From contig SSNU01001268.1 of NCBI GenBank assembly GCA_012064415.1, forward strand, positions 248,001 to 312,000: a DNA stretch of 64,000 nt, in the 5' to 3' direction. The notes beneath the pieces are model-generated. The model was not told the origin of the DNA. It was given only the letters and a program-made list of their open reading frames with translations, and did no database searches. Below are positions 20,823-31,700 of this stretch, piece after piece (position 1 is the stretch's first letter; each line of letters begins with the position of its first letter). The translations under genes were made by a program, and so were the position numbers. This DNA is from Gyrodactylus bullatarudis. Its lineage: Eukaryota; Platyhelminthes; Monogenea; Gyrodactylidea; Gyrodactylidae.

Positions 20823-23800
20823 TTATAGATCTGTGATACGTTCGTAAATGACCTCATAACTATTAGCAAGTGTTTCAATCATCTAAGAAAAATAAAGAAT
20901 TTTTATCATGAATGAAATACGTGTCTACTTTTGAGTAGATATACAAAAAATTATGATCACAATTTGTCACATCGTTTTACAATGACGTTCAACTGTACTA
21001 TTTTCAACTATATATTTTTCATAAGCATTGATATGTATGTTTTAAAATTTACCTCTGTTATAACTCTTAATTGTCTAGAATAAACATAGCGTGTCCTCTC
21101 ATTATCGAAATCAATATATCGAACTTTTCCATTCTTCAATTCGGTATTACGTAGAATAACTCTTGTTGAAAGGTCTTCTAATAGATAACTCAGCTCTCGA
21201 TCAATGTCATCAGCACATATTTTCATTGAGCATATCTTGTATCTATTAAAGTAATTTTTACACTTTAGTTATACATTTCAAAGAAGAAAATGGATTTTCA
21301 AAAAATTATTACTATTATTATACAGTTCGTTTCAGGACGGAATTCTGGTCAATCTCAACCATATGACCATTCCCTCTTATTCAAGCTTGAATTTGAGCTA
21401 ATTTCAGCAGGCAGTTACGAAACTAATCAAAATACACGAAACAATGGTTTCCCACAATATCTGAATATCTACATGTTCTACCTGAACAAAAATGTAGTAG
21501 GAAAGATGAATGAGGATATTCAGAAGGATTTTTTTCTTGAATAGAAAAGTTCTTGAAAACTGAATTGCCCTTAGATATTGATTGGCCTCTTTTGTTTGAT
21601 AATTAGTATAATAATATTTACTCAGACGAGGCCGAGGTTTTTGCGATATGGAATTATTGATTATTTTAAATGAGCCCTGTTGTTATACCCCTAAGAATTC
21701 GTTAAGTTTATTGTCGGTTGTTGCTAAACTCATAAGGAAGGTTAGAGAAAACTAGCGTATATTTGAGTGATAAACGTTACATTTCGCCGGGTCTCTTCAG
21801 ACTCTACCCCGGTAACATTTAAATACTATTACAATGCAAAATATTCCCTGGCTTCCATTGGTCCATTTCGTGATTGTATTAAGTTTATTGAATTTTTCTC
21901 AATTCCAAGTGTAAATTTTCTTCATTCTATATTCAAATTCAGAGAATTATGAGGTGTTTCATTTTTATCTCTTTTCCGAAATGGGGTTTCGTATTGTCCC
22001 ATAGAGGAATGAGTCTACAGTCTCGGATATTTTTATTCAAGACGAAATGAAACCTGAATACTCTGGAACGCTTAATTGGCCCAGTTCCCAAGCAATACGC
22101 CTATCTGGCAATCTACCGAAAACCTTTCTAATCAAAATACTCAAAAATATTGATGCTTTTCAATTCTAGAAATATCTAATAAGTTCAAACAAACAGAGTG
22201 ATTAACTATCTTTCTAATGGTACCAAATTTTTTCGAATTCATATTAGTTTTGGAGGATAAAATTTTTGTTCAAGTTGGATTCCCATAACCTATTGTCTTC
22301 TCTTCAAATTCTCATAATGAATACTGACTTATCATTAGAAATGAATGTTTTCCGAGAAGGTAATACTTACTAGAGAAAAATTATTATATTATTTAGCCAA
22401 CAATACACCATTTGAAGAAAAAAATGTACTGTTACACTTTGAATGCTAACTATAGTAATTTTCTGGGTCAATCACACGAGTAAGGGTCAAATTTCCTCAA
22501 AAATTCTGATTTATTAGGTTAGAAATCTCTAACTTGTCAGATAAACTTTTTGTGATGAATTTATTTTAAAATATTTTTTCAACCCTGTTTTTGATCCAGG
22601 ATCTGAGATCTGATCTTGATCGGAAAAAATTATTTTTTCTTCCCAAATTGATCTTTATCTATCCCTCTTTCTGAGATATCATTTATTTGGTTCGAAATAA
22701 AAAAGTAGCTAAGAAAATCATATTTTTAACGTCAGCATCAAATCTAAGGCGAAGACTATTTCCAGAAGAGCTTTATATTCTATGATGTTTTGGTTGAAAT
22801 CCTAAATCCGACAAAAATATAGCTTTATTCACAAAAAAAACTCTTTGTTCTATAACCTAAGATTTTCTATTGAATTTACCATTTACTAATATTTAAGAAT
22901 CGCATCAGAATTAGCTTATATAGAACTTATTTTCTATTTTCTAGAAAAAATACCACGAAAGCATTCGATTTTAAAGTAAAACTCAGCTTACAATAATTGG
23001 CCATTTTTCATGCCGAATTCATTAAGAATTGCTTGTTCTTTCTTGTTCAGTTGTTCTTTGAACATTTTCATCCATCTTTGATGCTCTTCAATCTTTACAA
23101 TCATCAAACGTAAATAGGCTGGAAGAATATCATTTTCCTTTTGGAATGGCTTCACCGGCCTAGGAGGTAGTCGATTATTTATAGTATTATATTTTGAAGT
23201 ATCAACAATTTCATCAATGTCACTGTTGAGCTCAAGACTACTTCTGGGGTTTGTTGTATTGAATTTGGTTTTTTTCTCGGTGTCTTTCTAAAAATAAAAG
23301 AATACTTTCTTAATTAAGACTATTCGACAACTGTACTTGGCAAATATCATGTAGTAAATTTTATATTGTTTGTACTAATTTCTCAGCTTTGTCTGATTTC
23401 TAGTTTAAGGTTTGGATGACAGAATTAAAAAAGAAAGCAAAAAATACCACCGTTAATCTTTCACCAGGTCCACCATTTTCGAGGGATTTTTAATTATCAA
23501 AATTTCATTGATATTCAAGTATTGAAAATGATCAAAAAATTGAAATTCAGTTTCCAAACGATATTGAGGTTATGGATCGGAACAGATTTAGCATTATTGG
23601 TTTTCTTATCTAATCTTGATCCTGAGAAACTTCTTTTGACATAACTTCCACTCCAAAATTTTCAGTTCAAAATTCGAAAAGAAACGAAATTTGAAATAAA
23701 TTACCATATTTTTCATATAAATAATTTTTTTCTTTAAATAGTGAAGGTAGAATTCCAAAAATTCTTTAACCAATTTGAATTCTTGAAGAAAAATTGAGAT

Positions 23801-26512
23801 TTTTTTAAAAATCATAGATTCCCAAGTTCATATCAACTAGCTTTAGTTGATATCGAGTTTATGAAATTTATAACTTAAACAAAGTTCTCTATTTATATCA
23901 CGAAGTCGAGAAAAGGAATTTTTTTAAAACTTCCAGTAAACGCCCAATTCTTTTAATGTGGTCATGAAAATTGAATAAAACAAAAAAATGATATATTTAT
24001 AAAGGGCTGATTTCTAAAGTTCATTTAAGCATATTTGATCATCAACAAAGGACTCTTGAGTCAAGAGTCTTGACCACCCTATCAATTTAACGTCACAAAA
24101 TATTTCCAATTCAAAGTTCAATGAATAAGAATTTAAAAAATTCAAAAAGTAATCTTCTTCAAATGGCTAATCTGGATTTCAAAAATATCATCTTTATTGT
24201 CGAGCTCTTGGAATTTTAATGAAGATCATATAGATTAGGGTAATACAAAATTTTATTTTCCCCGAACAATGTTCTATGCCTTAATCAAAAATTGATGTTT
24301 TAACCATGAAAAACACATTTTTGAAAATCAAAATGAAAATTTTTCATGTTCTGATATACAAAATCCATTTTCCCTAAAATCATCAAAATTTACCTAATTT
24401 CCTGGGACTTTCTTCCGACATGTGAAAAAACACTCAATTTTTACTATAAGCCCTATTTTTATTCAAAATTTTGCAAAAACTATTCAAAAATTTCAATTCG
24501 TAGTGAAATTCATTGAAAAAATCTTGGCGCGTGTTCAAAAATTGTCATTTTCAATCGAGATTTTGTATATCAGAACAAACTCAAAAACGTATGGTTTTAT
24601 AAGAAAAAATGCTTAGTTTTCGATAATCTTCAAAATGAGCTGCGAAAAGTTGAAAAATTTGGCCTACTCTAATATAGATCTTATATTTTGTTACTGAGTT
24701 TATAAAATTTCAGTTACAGCATTATTAAAAAAATTTATTTTATCCATCTGATTCCTTAGAAATAACCAGTTCTAAATGTCATAGCAGTTGAATATGAGTT
24801 ACAAGATGAATGGGGCTTTCCTCTTCATTCTGTTGTAGGTTTCTTTTAAAAACTCTGGCTTCCAACTTGTTTTATAACCCTTACTAATTTAACACGAAGA
24901 TAAATGAGCCAGCTTCTCAAAAATTTTTCATTGTTACTTACTTCAAATTGGTTGTAAATCCAGTTCATGTGATTATTTTCCATAATTCCTAAGCCAAAGC
25001 CATGTTTTGATCTGTCCTCAATAACAGCAACGCGATTCAAATGATTTTGTGATGGGGGTCTTTGAACACTCTTTGAACGTCCACTGTTCGGAGTTCGATG
25101 GCAATGACGATGACGTCTTGTCAACTTTGAATAGTTCAACGGTATGTGTACAGAAACTTTAATATTTTCATTATTTAAACAGCATCTACTTCGACTTGCA
25201 AATTCCAAATCACTATCCATAGGTGATGTCATTGTCTCTGTAAAGGACACTGGAGCCACTGTCTGAAAATGAAAAATAAAAGTTTAAGCGATAATATTGT
25301 GCGAATTAAAACGTTTATAACTATGGCGTTTTATAACGCTCAAATCAGATATCCCTAGAAATAGGTTAAACCTATATTATCAATTGCAATATTAGGGAAA
25401 TCTAAATAGGGAATAGTTGGTTACAGTTATAGAGTAAGAGAAGAAGACTTCCATAAATTTACCAAATATTATTGATTTAGCTAATGGTTAATTTCATGTT
25501 TTTCTACATGTCATCTGATTGGTTTCAAGGTTTATTCAATTTGGAATGATTTTTCAGATCTGACAATGTAGGAATACTAAGGTTTTTGACAAAATCCACT
25601 GAAGAAGGTGTTTTACTATCTCAGTACTGAAACGTCTGGGGAAAAGGGCTTTGGAAAAAGGTTGGCTATGTTCCATTTAAATCCCCTTTTTATATTTATT
25701 AAATATTATTTACCATTAAAGAGAAAAATGTGGACGTTTTAGAATCTTGAGTTGGCTCCAAATTCTTATTTTTTTGAACTTTGAGCTAGAAATTTTATTG
25801 ATTTAAAAATGAAAGAGTAGTCAAAAGAAGTTCTTTAGAAAAGAAAACCAAATAAAATTTTGCAAGACCCGCTATTTTATCGAAATTTCACTAATTTTCC
25901 CCCAGTAAAAATGATCAAGAAATCTTCAGAGCAAATTTGATTTTCTTGATTTAGATGATATTCATGATATATAATATACTATATTTATTCTGATTACTTA
26001 TTCATTTTTAAATCAATAAAAATTTATAGCTCAAAGTTCGTAATTTGGAGCCAACTGGAAATTCTAGAATGCCGAAATTCTTACTCAATTGTCTAGGTAA
26101 AAAAGTTTGAATTCAAAAAATCAAGTACACAACTTACACTATAACAATCCACAGGGATGCACAATTTAATATGGTCCTCTAGTTGTCGGATATAACTCTC
26201 ATCAGCATTGCTTGTTATCCAACTTTTGAGCACTAATCGTCCCAATAAAAAGTCATCAATTGCTGATATTAATGGTGGATGATGACAGGTTAAAATTGAA
26301 TTGTGAGAATATTTATCGGATTCATTCGAGCTATTCGATCGTTTCTCTGGAGGTGTTTGAGTTGTATTCACATACAATTGACCACCTGATCTCTCTTCAA
26401 TGATGTCTATTCTCTCAGACTTGGCACTCTCGTTAAGTTCCTCATTTACTCTAGCCAAAGATGATTCAAGAATATCCTCTACTAAAGATTTTGATTGTTC
26501 CTCAATATCCAT
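20823..26512 (-). CDS. Unrecognised 413-aa protein, five exons
   Basis: The exons are 26512-26138, 25262-24942, 23287-22992, 21242-21053 and 20882-20823. Donors (GTAAGT, GTAAGT, GTAAGC, GTAAAT) and acceptors are good and phases agree throughout; the start is an ATG at 26512. I do not recognise the family. Residues 7-18 (SKSLVEDILESS) fit the amphipathic pattern of PKA RII-binding helices, which is only a pattern match. Residues about 126-230 contain a basic His/Arg stretch (RRHRHCHRTPNSGR). The C-terminal third is charged and probably helical (KIEEHQRWMKMFKEQLNKKE). No signal peptide or membrane segment is seen. It lies between the nesprin-like and MAX-like genes in the same orientation. Confidence 0.7.
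21715..21930. repeat. Single arm of the inverted-repeat family seen at the assembly gap
   Basis: From ctcataaggaaggtt to about ttccattggtcca this matches 48386-48530 closely, including cgccgggtctcttcagactc and accccggtaacatttaaat. Here there is no mirror arm, so it is a solo end. It lies in intron 3 of the orphan gene. From 21940 to 22985 I see nothing else. Confidence 0.65.
23400..23850. repeat. Foldback-family copy, diverged
   Basis: It contains the recurrent words ttgaaattcagtttccaaacgata, gattttcttatctaatcttgatcctgag, tttttcatataaataattttttt and aaaaatcatagattcccaag, all found in the arms at 2913-3525. The left arm is reduced. It lies in intron 2 of the orphan gene. Confidence 0.55.
24223..24681. 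mobile_element. Inverted-repeat (MITE-like) element, about 460 bp
   Basis: The ends agatcatatagattaggg (24223) and ctaatatagatct (to 24681) are imperfect inverted repeats. Further in, tgttctgatatacaaaatc (24350) is perfectly complementary to gattttgtatatcagaaca (24558). It has no coding capacity that I trust. It lies in intron 2 of the orphan gene. Confidence 0.45.
25735..26070. repeat. Foldback element, short copy
   Basis: The left arm (25745-25812, with gttggctccaaatt and gaactttgagctagaaattttattgat) is mirrored at 26005-26070 (aatcaataaaaatttatagctcaaagttc ... ggagccaactgg). The arms are about 65-70 bp. It lies about 70 bases from the first exon of the orphan gene, in its intron 1. Confidence 0.6.
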
Positions 26513-28430
26513 AAATTATAAAATGAGTGAAACACGAATGAAATTTGGTCAAAGTCGAAAAATGATCAAAGGTTTTTCAACTCTCGCTCTATAGTCTAAA
26601 GATTCTCTCTCGAATGATCATTGACTGAAAAAAAAAATTTATTAAAAGAAGTTATACATTAGTTGTATACTCCTTGTATATATGCAATGCATGTAAATAG
26701 AAATAGTGTTTTTTGAGCCTTGCTTCATTCATTAAAGTTTTCGTTAGCCAATGAAATCCTTTTTTACACCTGACAATGAATAATAATAAACTTATACATT
26801 GTCTAATGATTAATAAAAGTGTATCATTAAACAATTGTTCCAGGTCGATACAAAATAAAGAGTTGAAAAACTTCAGATTTCGTTTGACCGACTATAATGA
26901 TTTCGTTTAAAGAATATTCTGACACAAGTGTAGGAAAATAAAAACGCATTTTGATATATCTACATATCATAAAGCTATTTTGGAAATATTCTTCGCATAG
27001 GGTGAATCTGAGAATCTATAGAACTTTGATAAAAATTAAAGTATTGAAGAGTTAAAAAGTAGATTAAAAATTATTATATAAGAAAGAAGAGTATTCGAAA
27101 ATAGATTAGCACCACTCTCGTTAAGCCTAACATCAGACTTATTAAAATAGCAAGAAATATTTCACAATCAAAGTCTTTTATTTGTTACATTGAAATAAAG
27201 AACATATATTCTAATTTCTACTCATAATTTATCTATTGTAACTATGTTACTGAAGATCAAATTCTTAAATTCTTATAATAAATTTTATTTATTTCATTCA
27301 ATTAAAAAATTACAATAAATATGTATTAAATAAAGTACAAATTTAATTTTACATCATGGAATCTGATAGACCATGAAACTCTCCGGTGAATCAATCATTT
27401 GTTTTTTTAAGTGATTAAATTAGTAAAACCAGTATCGAAGTTTTTTAAAGATAAATGAACTTGATTTTATCATACACCTTTAGGGAATATATCAGTATCG
27501 TCTTGAAAAAATTATTAATCAAATCCTTATGTGACTCAAAGTAAAAGTTCCTACATTAAACACTATTGTATTTATTCTCAAATCGATATAATTTAACTAT
27601 TCGTTGAAGAAATTTGTAAATAAATTTTCATCGAAAAATATTTCGAGTATTCACATGAGTTAGAATCGAAAGGAATTTTTACTCATGACAGATACACATT
27701 GGAAGTAAGTAAAAATACCAACCATAACTCTGAGGATTGTACTTTTGAGTAAACATGTGGTTTAGTTCTCATTGGCTGAAATGGAAACAGATAATCCATT
27801 TGTATCAATGATTTGAGCTCTATCTAATAATTTAATGAGAGGATGGACAGATGGATAAAAACGTTTATTATTAATATCATAAAATTCGCTATTTTGACAT
27901 TTATCGAAAGTTCGATTATTGTTTTTTCAATAATGGACGCACATCTACGGATACACATAGGCTAGAGTCCAGTAATAGAACTAAGCACATTTTAGGAATC
28001 CAAATTTGGAAACATTGAGTGTAAGAATTTATCGATTTGGATAAATACATCTAAAGCTAGTTGACATGAAGATAACAATAACACTCAATATTTTCAAGGA
28101 CAAATATTTCATAAATCCCATTATGAAATAAACCCATGTTTGTTGAAAAAATCTATCCGGCCAAAAATATGGTCTTTTTTTGAATTCCAAAAATGCGCCA
28201 AACGTTTGAGTTTAAATTTTTTTGATTTCGAAAATATAAAGCATTTAAATACTGATATTTGGGATCAAGATTAGACGAAGAGATGGGCCATAGAGAATGA
28301 GAGAAATTCACCATTTGTAACAAAAATTCCAAATTAAAATTTTTCCTTCGTTATAATCAAAAATATTGAGTTTTTTGTAAAAAAGTAATTCTCATCTTTA
28401 TTTTATTAGTAGTTAAGCTTATAATTTTAA
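26513..28430. other. Intergenic, left half: AT-rich, one repeat copy
   Basis: No gene was identified. It should include the promoter of the orphan gene. The segment 28040-28420 (agctagttgacatgaagat ... atactgatatttgggatcaagattagacgaa ... ttctcatcttta) is a diverged copy of a dispersed family also seen at 53640-53960 and 57340-57600. Confidence 0.4.
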
Positions 28431-28745
28431 TGGGTTAATTCCAAAAGATCACCCCAAACAAAAAAAATTTCCAAAATTTATCTGTCAATAATTTCCTATA
28501 CGAAATTGTGATATTGAATGGATGTTTTTCTCTTATTTTCAAAAGACTTGTATTCAATGATTCAACAAAATTAGAAGTTAAAATCCTAGCGGCATTTAGG
28601 GAGTGCAAAACTGGCTCAATTTGCGACAAAAATTTTACCAAAATATTCTTCAAAATTTATAATTGATTTGAGGATAAGAGTTGAAATCTTCATTGGGGGG
28701 ATTTTTGGAAAAATATTTTTTTAGAGTTTTTTTGGAATTAACCCA
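28431..28745. mobile_element. TIR element of 315 bp with a coding trace
   Basis: A perfect 16-bp inverted repeat TGGGTTAATTCCAAAA / TTTTGGAATTAACCCA bounds the element. It is flanked by attttaa on both sides (28424-28430 and 28746-28752), consistent with a target duplication of 7 or more bases. Inside, on the minus strand, a short frame reads ILTSNFVESLNTSLLKIREK, which looks like the C-terminal part of a transposase. It is too short to be functional and the family is not certain. Confidence 0.6.
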
Positions 28746-29487
28746 ATTTTAATTTGATAGATTTTGAAAATTAGCTGAATAATTATTTAATCTTTAAAAA
28801 GTAAAATACTTTAAGTAATATTTAAGTACAGATGAGAACCATATTTGGGGAGTGTAAAACTACACCTCCATTCATTTGTGTACATTTGTGTATTTTCACA
28901 GTTTTTCAATAAATAAATAACTTGCCATTGTGCTTTGAAGTATGTCTATTAGGGTCCTGGTATAAATTTTTCAAAAAGTTGAGATTTTCAGATCAATCGA
29001 TAGAGAATTAAATTCTGATCAAAATGGTATTGTATATTGGGGAGGGGGTTGATTTTTATAAGCTTTAAATCCGATTAAAGTTGGCCCAAACTGTTTTTCT
29101 AAATTTTTCATGAATGTCAAATGATTTTAGTGTCAAATGAAAGAGGATAATTACAGGTGACTAATACATTTCTAAATTTAATTACATCTTTTCTTAACTT
29201 TTAACAGTTTCCAAAATACAAAAAAAAATATTATAATTTATCTCTTTTTGTTTCTTAAATATTTGTTCAAAATACACTCATTAAATTGTAGCTTATAATT
29301 TATTTCCTTAAGTAATATTTCGAAAAGGCCATCGAAATTTTTTTTCTTTAACATTTTCCACCCTGCTTTGAATATCGAATAGATATTTTAAAAAATTAAA
29401 TAAAATCATGTTTCTATGAAAATTCTTTATTCTAAATGTACAATGAATCGAAATTTGCATTTTTCACAAATTTTTAATGAGAAATAA

Positions 29488-31700
29488 TTAAAAGTTACGA
29501 CATATTTCTGCAATATGAGTTGTTTGCTTAGAGCAATCACGAATTCGATTTAGGGTACGATCCAAGGAATGTCTGAAAATAAAATTATTTACTAATATTG
29601 AGACATAAAGTAAAGAAATTTATTTAGTTTAGTTAGCGTAATTATCACTTAAAATTTAATTAACTTTTATGGATTATAACAATACATTCTGATTTAAATG
29701 AAAATGAGTCTAATTTTTAGAGGAACCACAAGTTTAAATGTAGAAAAGATATCTGAGAAAGTTTAACCCTTCATGTCCCAATGTTCCGCTATTTTAACCC
29801 CTTTATTATCTTTTAAATGATAAGTCGGCTTTCAAAACCAAATTCAGATTTTGAATTAGGGTAATTATTTTGGTAACGTTTTTTTCTAATTTGTGTGATG
29901 AAAAAATAACTTGGAACATGAAGGGTTAAATTCACAGTAAGATTCATAATGATAAAATTCGCTATAGACTTTAAGCTATCCACAAAGAAAGGGCAAGAAT
30001 AATCTCTTACCTGATAGATCCAGTCTCTTCGCCCGTAGAAAAAGATCGAGATATGTATGGTTTTTGAATGGAATGATAAATTTCATTAATTTTAGTTCGA
30101 GGCACAATCGGAACTGGTTTTATCGGATTTATTAAACTGTGTAAATGATCTTTTCCGTACTTTAAGAGTGTTGAAGTTGCTATTCCATCTTTCTTCCAAT
30201 GATCAGCTGTAGGGATATATCTAGATTTGAAAAAAAAAATTTAATTTTTGAAAACCTCTACTTGATAATTATCTATCAGTTAAATAGGAAATCTTGAATG
30301 TACTCTGCTCTACAGAAAATGAATCCTTTTATTACAATAAAATATTTTATAAACTCGTCATTTTTCAGGCATCTTGTAAATTTCATTGATTTTTAAATAG
30401 ATTCAATTTTCACACGATTATAGGGGAATTCTAAAAATCTGATTGAGTCTATTAAATTTCTTTGATTAATCATTATCTTAAATATAAACTTTTGATCAGT
30501 CTCTCACTTTGAAATCAACAAAATTTTTCAACTAGAAGTTCAAAAAAATACTTCATAATTTCATTAAAAATTGATTTTTTCAAATTGTTTTTCTCCATAT
30601 CGTGAAAGTGGCCTCATGATCTAGATACCAAAATATCAAATTCGATTTTTTGATAGAAAACAAATGTAAAAATCATAAATTCTCATCTTCATATTAACTG
30701 GCTTTACATTTAATGAAGAATTATATTATTTTTTTGTTTATATCATACCAAATATAAGGATTATTTTCCAAAAAAACAATAATGATCTCATTGATTTCAT
30801 CCTTTTGTTGAAAAATATAATATAACTTACTCCTCCTTTTTAAAGGTATTCATTTTACAGTTACATTCACATGGAATCCGTGGCTCAGTTTTACTCGGTA
30901 CATTGCATGGCCTATGAATATACCGAATATCCTGATATTTTTCCTTACGAAGTCTTCTAGATTTCCTAAAAATATCATCATCAGATGAACCAGAGGAATA
31001 GTCAGATGACTTATTCAGCTTTGTTCTTTTTGTATTGATATTCTTAACATTCTGATTGGAATTTAAGGATTTTACAATATGTGTCAATAGAATGAGGTTT
31101 GAGCTCTGGACTCTAACCACGTGAACATGTGATTTTCGGAGAAAGTATGATTTTGTGAGATTAGTGTCGAAAGGATTGACAACATAAAAATTTACCAATT
31201 TTAATTTGTATGAGAAGGAATATGAAAAAATTGAGTTTAATCATTTTAAGTTAATTTCATATGGTGACATTGTATATGCAATGCATATTATGCATACTTA
31301 TGATGCAAAATTATAATTTTCATAAGTCGAGGTTTTTCTATGCTGTCAGAAGCTAAACCAATCATAATTGAGCTAGGGATTTTGGATCGTACAGTATAAT
31401 ATGACTGTAATAAAGGAGAAAAATTATGCATATAGAAGGTCTCCATGTGAGATTAACGGCAAATTTTTTTAATTGGTAATACTTAAAATTTCAGGAAAAC
31501 AACTTAACTTTTTTTTACAATGAAAATTCGATTAACTAGTTAAGAACGTACTGTTTATCAAAGTCAGATTCATTCTTATCATATTCCTTTCTTAAATTTC
31601 GAACTGTCTTGGATAATTTGTGAAGTAACTGAGTTTGTTGAAGATCTCTTTCTTCCCAGTATTGGTTCAGTTCATTCATCTTTTCATCAGAAGATAAGTC
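29488..31700 (-). CDS. Nesprin-like exons 29-32: C-terminal tail with Ser/Asp cluster and Cys motif
   Basis: Exons 31700-31552, 31112-30831, 30220-30011 and 29572-29488 share phase 2 junctions. The acceptor at 31112 is preceded by about 90 bases with no other AG, which supports it. The tail holds SSDYSSGSSDDDIF, a likely acidic phosphorylation cluster, then PCECNC, and ends AEICRNF. There is no transmembrane segment and no PPPx-type KASH end. It could be a KASH-less isoform or a gene that has lost the anchor. Confidence 0.65.

Noticed and set aside
24422..24616. 64-codon plus-strand frame
   Set aside because: It is inside a MITE-like inverted-repeat element and made of AT-rich low-information sequence.
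28435..28653. Independent 72-codon gene
   Set aside because: It lies wholly within a 315-bp TIR element and looks like a transposase fragment.
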